Shown here piece by piece: positions 16,357-24,143 of a DNA stretch of 64,000 bases. Source of the stretch: Tuberibacillus sp. Marseille-P3662 (GTDB lineage Bacteria > Bacillota > Bacilli > Bacillales > Sporolactobacillaceae); assembly GCF_900178005.1 (NCBI RefSeq), contig NZ_FXBS01000006.1, positions 806,001 through 870,000 of the forward strand. Reading direction: 5' to 3'. Numbering within the stretch: position 1 is the first letter of the stretch; the number at the start of each line of letters is the position of its first letter. The translations under genes were made by a program, and so were the position numbers. The notes beneath the pieces were generated by a model that did not search any database, was not told the origin of the DNA, and saw nothing but the letters and a program-made list of their open reading frames with translations.

Positions 16357-17496
16357 ATGAATATACTCATTGCACCGGATTCATTTAAAGGTAGCGTTAC
16401 AGCGAAAGCCGCAGCCCAAGCGATGAAATCGGGAGTTTTAAAAGGCCATCCGGATGCCGTGGTGACTATGATACCTATGGCTGATGGTGGGGAAGGAACG
16501 ATGACGAGTTTAGTTGATGCCACGAGCGGTTCTGTTTATCAAGTTGAAGTTGTGGATCCTTTAGGACGAAGCATTTTGGGAGAGTACGGTGTGACAGGAG
16601 ACGGTCAAACGGCTGTGATTGAACTCGCCTCCGCGTCAGGATTAGACACATTAGCAGCAGAAGAACGAGATCCTCGTATTGCTTCAACGTATGGCACAGG
16701 ACAGTTGGTGCTTGATGCATTGAACCAGGGTTTACGTCATTTCATAATCTGTCTCGGAGGCAGTGCGACGAATGATGGTGGCACTGGTTTACTTCGTGCC
16801 CTTGGTTATCGCTTTCTTGATGCGAAAGGGAGAGAATTAGAACCTGGGGGCCTTGCCCTGCAACGTCTGCATATCATAGACAGCAGCCAGGTTGAGTCAC
16901 AAGTGCATGAAGCAACTTTTCAAGTCGCCTGTGATGTTAATAATCCATTGGTAGGTTCTAATGGAGCATCCGCGATATTTGGACCCCAAAAGGGCGCAAC
17001 ATCGGAAATGGTTCAATCGTTGGATCAAGCATTGACCGTGTTTGCGGATTGTATTGAGCGACAAACGGGCCAATCGGTTCACCAATGGCCAGGGGCAGGT
17101 GCCGCTGGGGGGACCTCTGCAGGACTGCTGGCATTTTTGAATGCAGAACTTAAGCCAGGCATTCAAGTTGTTACAGAAGCTGTGGGTTTCAGAGATCAAC
17201 TCAAGGATGGTCAATTTGATATGTTATTGACTGGAGAAGGAAAAATTGATGGGCAAACAGCATCAGGAAAGGTTGTGGCCGGGTTGGCCGCCATTGCTCA
17301 ACAATATCATCTATTAACCCTTGCGATTGCAGGTTCAGTTGAAGATGATCTACAGCCCTTGTACGAAAAAGGACTAACAGCAGCATTTAGTATCACTGAC
17401 GGACCGATGTCCTTGGATAATGCGATGGACAATGGAGACATTTTGATAGAAAAGCAAGTGGAACAAATGATTCGGTTGTATTCAGTTACATTCTAG
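16357..17496 (+). CDS. glxK: Glycerate kinase (GlxK/GarK family)
   Basis: Phosphorylates D-glycerate using ATP, feeding it to glycolysis. The N-terminal MNILIAPDSFKGSVTA, PMADGGEGT, and LGGSATNDGGTGLLRALGYRF motifs are the family's hallmarks. Its length of about 379 residues is standard. The in-frame ATG at 16351 abuts the SD TTGGAGG; the ATG at 16357 is better spaced. It lies 13 nt upstream of a GntP permease and downstream of cdaR, so substrate entry, phosphorylation and control sit together. Confidence 0.92.
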   Translation: MNILIAPDSFKGSVTAKAAAQAMKSGVLKGHPDAVVTMIPMADGGEGTMTSLVDATSGSVYQVEVVDPLGRSILGEYGVTGDGQTAVIELASASGLDTLAAEERDPRIASTYGTGQLVLDALNQGLRHFIICLGGSATNDGGTGLLRALGYRFLDAKGRELEPGGLALQRLHIIDSSQVESQVHEATFQVACDVNNPLVGSNGASAIFGPQKGATSEMVQSLDQALTVFADCIERQTGQSVHQWPGAGAAGGTSAGLLAFLNAELKPGIQVVTEAVGFRDQLKDGQFDMLLTGEGKIDGQTASGKVVAGLAAIAQQYHLLTLAIAGSVEDDLQPLYEKGLTAAFSITDGPMSLDNAMDNGDILIEKQVEQMIRLYSVTF

Positions 17497-17509
17497 GAGG
17501 GGAAATATC

Positions 17510-18964
17510 GTGGAGTCGTCTATGGCAAGTGCAGGCCCTTATTTACTAATTTTATTATTAATCAGTATTGCCGTTATTGTTTTGTTAACATCAAAGGTTA
17601 ATCTACATCCATTTTTATCAATTATTGCAGCAACTTATGTATTTGGTCTCGGTGCTAATCTTATCGGGCAATTTATGTTTGAGAAGCCGCTTATTGATAG
17701 TGTCTCACAAACTATAACTTCCGGTTTCGGTGGGATTTTGGCGGAGATTGGGTTAGTTATTATATTTGGTACCATTATTGGAAAAGTTTTCGAGCAAACC
17801 GGCGCGGCCGTAACGATGGCCGAAACAGTATTAAAGTGGACCGGAAACCGTTATCCGGCTTTGGGAATGTCGATCATTGGTTGGGTGGTATCAATCCCGG
17901 TATATTGTGACTCAGGCTATATTGTGTTGTCATCACTAAATAAATCTGTTGCCAAGAAGGCCAATGTTAATGTGATTGTAACAAGTGTTTCATTAGCAAC
18001 CGGTTTGTATGCGTCACATACATTTGTTCCGCCGACACCAGGACCGATCGCCGCAGCAGGTAACTTAGGTGTTGCTGCAAACGGTTTGATTTGGGTTATT
18101 TTATTTGGGGCATTTGTATCGTTTTTTACTATGGCCGCTGGTTATATTTGGGCAACCAAGTTCTCAAAGAAGTTAAAGGTTGATCTTCTGGAATCAAAGG
18201 AAACCTTTGAAGAATACAAGGCGAGCTTCAATAATATTCCGAGACCCTTCCAAGCGTTTGCACCGATCCTCATTCCGATTGTTCTAATGGCTCTCGGTTC
18301 AATGGCCAACTTTCCTGTTGGATCATTGCCTGACGGAACGAAGGAAACACTCCTTTCCGGATGGCTATACACAGTGATTAATTTCATCGGCCAACCTGTT
18401 AATGCTCTATTTATTGGTGTTATCTTTGCATTTTTGCTACTGGCAAGAGGGCGTGGAAAAGAAGTGTTAACAAAATGGGTCGGTGACGGGATGATTGATG
18501 CTGCTATTATCATCATGATTACCGGTGCTGGCGGTGCCTTTGGTACAATAATCGCGGCGACCCCGATTGCCGATTATATTAAAACGCTGCTTGACGGTGG
18601 ATCGATTTTTGTTGGTGCAGGTGCTTTGTTTATTTTATTTTTGATTGCTGCACTATTGAAGACCGCACAGGGTAGTTCCACAACGGCTTTAGTTGTTACC
18701 TCAACCATCGCAATGCCACTTCTATCTATTCTAGATTTAGATGTCATGATGGGTAATATCCCCATTGGTCAGGTGCTTGCGGTATTAGCCATCGGTTCAG
18801 GGGCAATGGTTGTGAGTCACGTTAATGATTCCTACTTCTGGGTGGTATCACAGTTTACGGGAATGGATGTGATGACTGCATATCGGGCACATACGATGGC
18901 TACATTAGTTCAAGGTCTTACTGGAATTGTCATAACGTTCCTGCTTGGTTTAATATTTTTATAA
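17510..18964 (+). CDS. GntP-family gluconate/glycerate permease
   Basis: A 484-residue polytopic membrane transporter with about 12-14 hydrophobic segments. GntP signatures are visible: SIPVYCDSGYIVLSSLNKS, SHTFVPPTPGPIAAA and GAMVVSHVNDSYFWVV. GTG start with strong AGGAGGGG. The family imports gluconate and related sugar acids; next to glycerate kinase and CdaR, glycerate is the likely substrate. It ends at a terminator and is the last gene of the operon. Confidence 0.9.
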   Translation: MESSMASAGPYLLILLLISIAVIVLLTSKVNLHPFLSIIAATYVFGLGANLIGQFMFEKPLIDSVSQTITSGFGGILAEIGLVIIFGTIIGKVFEQTGAAVTMAETVLKWTGNRYPALGMSIIGWVVSIPVYCDSGYIVLSSLNKSVAKKANVNVIVTSVSLATGLYASHTFVPPTPGPIAAAGNLGVAANGLIWVILFGAFVSFFTMAAGYIWATKFSKKLKVDLLESKETFEEYKASFNNIPRPFQAFAPILIPIVLMALGSMANFPVGSLPDGTKETLLSGWLYTVINFIGQPVNALFIGVIFAFLLLARGRGKEVLTKWVGDGMIDAAIIIMITGAGGAFGTIIAATPIADYIKTLLDGGSIFVGAGALFILFLIAALLKTAQGSSTTALVVTSTIAMPLLSILDLDVMMGNIPIGQVLAVLAIGSGAMVVSHVNDSYFWVVSQFTGMDVMTAYRAHTMATLVQGLTGIVITFLLGLIFL

Positions 18965-18968
18965 TTTG

Positions 18969-19004
18969 AAGCCTACTTCATTTCCTTATGGAGGTGGGCT
19001 TTTG
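18969..19004 (+). terminator. Intrinsic terminator after gntP-type gene
   Basis: AAGCCTACTTC and GAGGTGGGCTT (with G-U pairs), followed by a short T run. Confidence 0.65.
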
Positions 19005-19014
19005 AATGTAATGT

Positions 19015-19875
19015 TTAACGGTTGACAGATTGCCAAGTTTTGATGAGACCATCCACAATTAGTTTGATCACGGCTTCATCTGTATCGTATTGGAGATGAG
19101 AAAAGGGGTTCCAGCTCGTGAAAATACCGCCAACATTCACTTGAATATCCTTCGTGATTGCCCTATCATATTTGTTGTTTAAGGCTTTTAAAGGATATCC
19201 GAGAATGTCATCCTTGTCATAAATATTGAACCATCCCCCTTTAAGGTGAGGATAATATTGGTTGATTGAGGGCGCTGGGATCTTCACTGGATGACCGAAA
19301 TCACTGAATCGAAGTGACCACAAGGCTAATGGACTGCCAAGGGTATAAAACAATGCCAATGTTTCACTTTTTTCAAGTGGTGTGTGGCTGTTCATTTCTT
19401 CTGTCAACATACCAATATTCGAATGCTTGAATTGCAAATCATAAAAATAGTTGCTAGCAATGACGGATCCGAGACTATGGCTAATCACGCATAACGGCGC
19501 TTGAGGTCCAGCTTTTATTGAGAGTTCCCTTAGAGACTGCGCTAGCACACTATGGACCTTGTCATAGTTATGGTCTCGAAAGGATGTTGGTTGGTATGCG
19601 ACGGCATCTGCCAAAAATTCGATTGTGAATTGTCGTAATCGATGATAATCCAAGTTTCCGCCTTGTTGTAATTTTTGCAGCAAGACTTTCTCTTCCTCTT
19701 CAAAGACGGATGACCAGAAGACAGGTTGGAACACGAGTCCGGTTTCTGTAACATTCATGTCTTTTTGTAGCCGTTTATTGAACTGCTTGTCAATTTTTTT
19801 AATCATCTTTGTGGCAAAGGTCTTTTTTTGACTTCCGGCACCATGGATGATGGCAACAGCCAACTTCTGAGTCAT
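19015..19875 (-). CDS. Alpha/beta-hydrolase-like protein
   Basis: A 286-residue cytoplasmic protein. The N-terminal strand LAVAIIHGAGSQKK gives an oxyanion-type HGxG. The nucleophile elbow is SHSLGS (GxSxG-like with Ser in the first position), and a histidine-containing C-terminal region (HLQYDTDE) follows. Lipase/esterase-like fold; substrate unknown. SD GGGGGAT precedes the ATG. It is divergent from the candidate sRNA and convergent with the glycerate operon. Confidence 0.65.
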   Translation of the reverse strand: MTQKLAVAIIHGAGSQKKTFATKMIKKIDKQFNKRLQKDMNVTETGLVFQPVFWSSVFEEEEKVLLQKLQQGGNLDYHRLRQFTIEFLADAVAYQPTSFRDHNYDKVHSVLAQSLRELSIKAGPQAPLCVISHSLGSVIASNYFYDLQFKHSNIGMLTEEMNSHTPLEKSETLALFYTLGSPLALWSLRFSDFGHPVKIPAPSINQYYPHLKGGWFNIYDKDDILGYPLKALNNKYDRAITKDIQVNVGGIFTSWNPFSHLQYDTDEAVIKLIVDGLIKTWQSVNR

Positions 19876-19969
19876 TGTAATCCCCCATTCCTTATATTCA
19901 TTATAAAGCTTTTTAATCCAGCTTGTAAGCTTATAGATGTAGCAAATGTCAATAAAGGTAAATAAAATG

Positions 19970-19998
19970 TTGACTTTGTAAACGCTTTCATTTATAAT
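19970..19998 (+). promoter_or_regulatory. SigA promoter with a perfect cre in the spacer
   Basis: TTGACT (19970-19975), 17 nt, TATAAT (19993-19998). TGTAAACGCTTTCA (19977-19990) inside the spacer satisfies every fixed position of the CcpA cre consensus TGWNANCGNTNWCA. Bound CcpA would block RNA polymerase here. Confidence 0.78.
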
Positions 19999-20004
19999 GA
20001 ATCA

Positions 20005-20150
20005 TAGGTTGAACAGCATTCGTGGCTGTTATCGTATCTAGCGTAGGCGGTGCTAGGTACAGGTTAAGGGCACATAGCTTGCCCTTAATATAAAAATAAT
20101 TTTTATTCGAGCAGCTGCCTCATAAGGGAATGGGGCAGCACTTTTGTTTG
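20005..20150 (+). ncRNA. Candidate structured small RNA, about 145 nt
   Basis: No credible reading frame follows the promoter at 19970-19998. The transcript would fold into serial hairpins: AACAGC/GCTGTT (20012-20030); GTATCTAGC/GCTAGGTAC with loop GTAGGCGGT (20034-20060); TTAAGGGCA/TGCCCTTAA with loop CATAGCT (20064-20088). An A/T linker is followed by a terminator, GCTGCCTCAT/ATGGGGCAGC with loop AAGGGA (20114-20139), then ACTTTTG. I recognise no known riboswitch consensus. It could be a trans-acting sRNA or a terminated leader of the LCP gene 155 nt further on. Confidence 0.6.
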
Positions 20151-20304
20151 CTTTAATGTATAGTGGTATTCTATGAAACTTTTTCGGGAATCATTTTGCT
20201 TAATGTTAATCAAATGATGTCATTGATATTCTACTATGTTATATTTAGTAAGGAAACCTAACGTGTTTTACAACCCATTTAACATAAAGGCGAGGTATTT
20301 AACA

Positions 20305-21336
20305 TTGAATGAATCAAGGATGACCAGAAGAAAGGCAAAAAGACCAAAAAAATGGCTGAAAAGAACGCTTTTAACGGTTCTTGTCATTGTGTTAATTTGT
20401 GTCATTTATGGTTGCTACGTATTATACCAAACGTATGGTGCTTATAAAGATGCGCATGAAGATTTAGGACGATCAGGTGATAAATCAGCGCTGAGAAATG
20501 AAGCGGTCACCGTTGGGGATGACCCAATTTCAATATTGCTAATGGGTATTGAAAATTATTCATCAGGTGGAAAGAATGGCCGTGCCGACACGCAAATCGT
20601 TGTCACACTGAATCCTGAAAAGGACAAGATGACAATGGTCACTGTCCCTCGTGATACAAGAGTAGAATTGAATAATATAGGCAAATATTCAGGTGATCAT
20701 AAGATTAACTCGTCATATACCTATGGTGAACTAACGGATTACGGCGGAAATAGAAAAGCCGTTGAAACTGTTGAAAAATTGCTTGATGTCCCGATTGATA
20801 AATTTGTTGCCGTTGATTTTGCTGGCTTTCGTGACGTTGTCAATGCATTAGGCGGTGTAACGGTTGATATTAAACATGGTTTTTGGGAAGAGAACATCTT
20901 TAACGATAATAAACGCATTTATTTTAAAGAAGGTAATACTAAATTAGATGGTGAAGAAGCCTTAGCCTTTGCGCGGATGAGGAAACGGGATGTGAATACG
21001 ATTTATTCCCGCGATGAACGACAGCGGCAGTTCATTAAAGCTGCGATTCATCAGACGATTTCAGCAGGGACGATTTTTAAAGTCGATGACATTTCTAACG
21101 TGCTCGGTGAACATGTTAATACCAATCTTGGACCGAGGGAAATCTATGCGCTACAAAAACAGTACTCTTCTATGAGTAAGTCGATAAACACACTTCATAT
21201 TGACGGACAGAATCAAACGATTAATGGGTCAGCCTATTTTGTTCCGGATGAGAACAGTCTTCATAAGGTTGGGCAAAAATTAAGGCAGTTGTTAGGCGTT
21301 GATGATACAACAGATACCAATGATGCTAATTACTAG
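20305..21336 (+). CDS. LytR-CpsA-Psr (LCP) family wall-polymer ligase
   Basis: About 343 residues. A basic N-terminus and one membrane segment (LLTVLVIVLICVIYGCYVLY) lead to an extracellular LCP domain: DPISILLMGIENY, GRADTQIVVTLNPEKDKMTMVTVPRDTRVEL, FVAVDFAGFRDVVNALGGVTVDI and ALAFARMRKRD. LCP enzymes attach teichoic acids to peptidoglycan (TagTUV type). The best start is TTG at 20305 with GAGGT eight bases upstream; an ATG at 20320 abuts AAGG, and the frame open from 20236 lacks an SD. Confidence 0.88.
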   Translation: MNESRMTRRKAKRPKKWLKRTLLTVLVIVLICVIYGCYVLYQTYGAYKDAHEDLGRSGDKSALRNEAVTVGDDPISILLMGIENYSSGGKNGRADTQIVVTLNPEKDKMTMVTVPRDTRVELNNIGKYSGDHKINSSYTYGELTDYGGNRKAVETVEKLLDVPIDKFVAVDFAGFRDVVNALGGVTVDIKHGFWEENIFNDNKRIYFKEGNTKLDGEEALAFARMRKRDVNTIYSRDERQRQFIKAAIHQTISAGTIFKVDDISNVLGEHVNTNLGPREIYALQKQYSSMSKSINTLHIDGQNQTINGSAYFVPDENSLHKVGQKLRQLLGVDDTTDTNDANY

Positions 21337-21352
21337 ATAGAATATTTTTGGG

Positions 21353-21385
21353 AAGTCGTCAATTTTTGGATTGGCGGCTTTTTTT
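21353..21385 (+). terminator. Intrinsic terminator after LCP gene
   Basis: AAGTCGTCAA and TTGGCGGCTT pair (two G-U), followed by T5. Confidence 0.75.
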
Positions 21386-21457
21386 AGTTATATCAGATTT
21401 AAAAAGGATTTTCTTCTTGAAAAGAGAATTCAATATGAACAAGGAGGTTACATACTG

Positions 21458-22510
21458 ATGGATAAATTGAAAGTTTTTGAAATGGCAAAAACAGATCTTA
21501 AACAATTGATAGAACAGATGCAGCCTGAATCTTTACATACGAATGTCAAACAGATTCAACAATATATCACTTTTCTAGAATCGCTTGTCGCTATTGAAGG
21601 CGTTTGTGATGATGAGCCAAACAAGGAAGAGACATGCATTGATGAGCAGGAAAATTTTGAAAACAGTCAACCTATGGAGGAAGAGCCTGTTTATTCATTT
21701 GAACGTAAATTAAAAGGGGGCTATCTCCCGGATATTGATGCCTACGTTCCTGAGACAATTGTCAGGTCACTCGACTTAAAGGATGGAGATCAAGTTAAGG
21801 CTACAGAAAAAGGGTTGGATCACAAACAGCGTCTTCGTTATCATTATGAATTGGCACAAAAGGGAAAGGGGCAAAATGATCCCAATCGTTGTGAAATAAA
21901 ATATTGTATTGTAGAAAAAGATCAAAATTTATGGGTTTGTCAAAAGAACCTTGCTGGTGAGAACATTAGGATTGACGATATGCCGTTTACAATTAGAATT
22001 CGAGAATCCGAAGTTCAGGAATTTCGCTTAGCTGAGGGGGATATTGTTGATGTTGCCTATTATGCGAACAATCCTGTCAATAGTCGCGTCAATTGGAAAC
22101 ATGAAATTGAAGATGAGATCTATCATACGCCACTGCCATCAAGTGTTTATAAAGATAAGTCTTCTTCTATAAAGGCAGTCGAAGAACATCCTGATCTGAA
22201 AAGAAAAACAATTACGCTCATAGGATGCATCGACCGTCAGACCATTTATAAGGATCATCTGACTCAATTAGGTGCTGTCGTTCAGGGATTGGATGGCACT
22301 GAAGATGAGCAACGCGTATCGTCCATGATTGTCCGGGCAGATTTGGTCCTTATTATTATCCCGGCTGTTAGCCATAGAGGCAGTGGTGTAGCCAAAAAAC
22401 ATTGCAAAGCCAATGATATCCCATTTGCCACCGTTGAAAGTATTGGAACCACCACTGTCGTCAATCGAGCTCTCAATCTCGCTCGCGAATTAAAGTATGA
22501 GCAAGTATAA
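21458..22510 (+). CDS. DUF2325 domain protein
   Basis: A 350-residue cytoplasmic protein. A helical N-terminus with an acidic linker is followed by an S1/AbrB-like beta region (about 90-140: GGYLPDIDAYVPETIVRSLDLKDGDQVKATEKG). The C-terminal DUF2325 domain (about 255-345) holds KRKTITLIGCIDRQTIYKDHLTQLGAVV, ADLVLIIIPAVSHRGSGVAKKHCKANDIPF and a final GTTTVVNRAL. Function is unknown. Cysteines in the C-terminal domain could be redox or metal sites. The ATG follows AAGGAGG. Confidence 0.72.
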   Translation: MDKLKVFEMAKTDLKQLIEQMQPESLHTNVKQIQQYITFLESLVAIEGVCDDEPNKEETCIDEQENFENSQPMEEEPVYSFERKLKGGYLPDIDAYVPETIVRSLDLKDGDQVKATEKGLDHKQRLRYHYELAQKGKGQNDPNRCEIKYCIVEKDQNLWVCQKNLAGENIRIDDMPFTIRIRESEVQEFRLAEGDIVDVAYYANNPVNSRVNWKHEIEDEIYHTPLPSSVYKDKSSSIKAVEEHPDLKRKTITLIGCIDRQTIYKDHLTQLGAVVQGLDGTEDEQRVSSMIVRADLVLIIIPAVSHRGSGVAKKHCKANDIPFATVESIGTTTVVNRALNLARELKYEQV

Positions 22511-22551
22511 TCGTATGAAACTTGGTGGCCCAGGAGCCGATTACATCGAGT

Positions 22552-22612
22552 AATCGCAGTGGTTTGATCGGCTTCATAAGGATCGGTCAGACCGCTGTGA
22601 TTTTTAATTTTT
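22552..22612 (+). terminator. Long wobble-rich terminator with competing upstream hairpins
   Basis: A 20-bp imperfect stem (5' arm from AATCGCAGTGGTTTGATC, 3' arm GATCGGTCAGACCGCTGTGATT split by the loop) has all its mismatches as G-U pairs and ends in TTTTTAATTTTT. Upstream CGATTAC/GTAATCG and GAGCCGAT/ATCGGCTT can form alternative hairpins sharing the 5' arm. Confidence 0.65.
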
Positions 22613-22795
22613 CAAGGCAGTTCACGGAATAAATGCCTAAGAAAATATGGAACCATTCTGGCTAAATCATTGCTCGTAAAACTCTATTGTTTCAAAACAA
22701 GTCACATCAGCTATAATTTATATATTTTACCAATTGTTGATGTCATCAGATTGGGGTACAGTAACTGTTAAGATAAATGAACGAGGTGATTTGAG

Positions 22796-22915
22796 ATGTT
22801 TCAGATAAAATCCAAGCAAAAACAAACGTCCGTCCTTACGATTGTGGGAATCATCTTCAGTCTTGTGCAAACAATATGGCTTTATTGTACAATTAAAAAG
22901 GAAAATCGCAATTAA
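22796..22915 (+). CDS. Small membrane protein, 39 residues
   Basis: ATG preceded by GAGGTGATTTGAG. The peptide has a basic head (MFQIKSKQKQ), one hydrophobic span (TSVLTIVGIIFSLVQTIWLY) and a basic tail (TIKKENRN), a typical single-span small protein. It lies in a 430-bp gap between a terminator and the convergent DUF389 gene. No family is recognised. Confidence 0.5.
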   Translation: MFQIKSKQKQTSVLTIVGIIFSLVQTIWLYCTIKKENRN

Positions 22916-22941
22916 AGTATCCCTTTAATCCTTAGTGCGGA

Positions 22942-23922
22942 TTAGACAAAGTTTATAATAATAATAGCTGTTATAAGCAAAATACTTATGATAAAAATAA
23001 ATAATAGAGATAACTTGCGTGAAATATTTGCCTTCTGTAGATCTTGCCAATTGACGGGCTTAATGCCGCCTAACCAGAATACGACTACTGCAGACAGCAA
23101 AATTGAATTAACGTTGACCATTAACAGAATAAACGGAACAACGGCTTCAGACCAATTCCCCGTACCGAGAATCATACCCAAAACAACAGCTGGCGGCAGT
23201 AAAGCCACGGAAACCATGACACCCACAAGTGCTCCTTCATTCCTTTTAATAAAAGAAAGTGCCCCTGCAGCACCTGAAGTGAGCGCAGCAACAACGTCAA
23301 TAATTTTGATATTTGTTCGAGAGAGAAATTCATCACTATATGCCGGAATTTGAAAGAAAAAACCAAACAAAGCAGCGGTTAATATAGGAATACATACACC
23401 AAATAACGATGTGAGTAAAGATTTGCGTATTAACTTGAAATCGCCGAGAACTGAAGCAAATGAAACTGCGGTTACCGGTCCAATAATTGGAGCAATAACC
23501 ATGGCCCCAATGACGATTGCAGGACTATTCTTTATAATGCCGATCGTTGCAACGATGGCTGAAAAAATAATAAACAACATATAGCTGACACTTAGCTGGC
23601 TTGATCCTTCAACGGTTGTATATAATTCATGTCTGCTGGCTCGCTGTAGCTCTTTTTTTTCGTTCTTTTGTTGTTCTTCATTACGAGGAAGATAAGTTTG
23701 CACAGGCAGTAACATGGCTTGATAATCATCTTCCCCGCCAGGGATTTTTTCTAAATAATTGAGGATTTTTTCTACATCATCTGTTTCCACAAGAATTCTT
23801 GTCAGTCGCTTTTCCTTTGATTCTTCGAAAATCCAATAGGAGACAACAGGAAATCGTTCCGTGACTTCCTCCATATTTAAAAAATCCCTTGGAGCATAAA
23901 TCTCAAGCAACTGTAATTTCAT
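22942..23922 (-). CDS. DUF389/TIGR00341 membrane protein
   Basis: A 326-residue protein with a cytoplasmic N-terminal third (about 1-105) resembling a ferredoxin-like regulatory domain, and about six membrane spans. The conserved NSPAIVIGAMVIAPIIGPV and TSGAAGALSFIKRNEGALVGVMVSVALLPPAVVLG segments are characteristic of DUF389. Its transport function is not established. SD GGGAGACGG before the ATG. It is divergent from yyaL. Confidence 0.85.
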   Translation of the reverse strand: MKLQLLEIYAPRDFLNMEEVTERFPVVSYWIFEESKEKRLTRILVETDDVEKILNYLEKIPGGEDDYQAMLLPVQTYLPRNEEQQKNEKKELQRASRHELYTTVEGSSQLSVSYMLFIIFSAIVATIGIIKNSPAIVIGAMVIAPIIGPVTAVSFASVLGDFKLIRKSLLTSLFGVCIPILTAALFGFFFQIPAYSDEFLSRTNIKIIDVVAALTSGAAGALSFIKRNEGALVGVMVSVALLPPAVVLGMILGTGNWSEAVVPFILLMVNVNSILLSAVVVFWLGGIKPVNWQDLQKANISRKLSLLFIFIISILLITAIIIINFV

Positions 23923-24065
23923 ACTGCATCCGTCTCCCGTTACTTTGAAACATCATATGACTTATTGTTGCCATTTTTTTCTCTTCATAACGAAAAAATT
24001 TGAGTGTTTTTTCATCAGGAGAATAAATATAAGCCTCTGGAGACTTGATAACGCCTTAAATAATT

Positions 24066-24093
24066 TTGATAATATTGGGGAATAGGATAAAAT
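24066..24093 (+). promoter_or_regulatory. Possible SigA promoter of yyaL
   Basis: TTGATA (24066-24071), 16 nt, TAAAAT (24088-24093), 50 nt before the ATG. Confidence 0.4.
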
Positions 24094-24143
24094 GAGCTAT
24101 GGGTAAACAGGAAGAATCATCTAAATAAGGGAATGATGCCACC

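Noticed and set aside
20005-20150. PreQ1, c-di-GMP, THF, glycine or fluoride riboswitch
   Set aside because: None of the conserved loop sequences that I remember for these classes is present.
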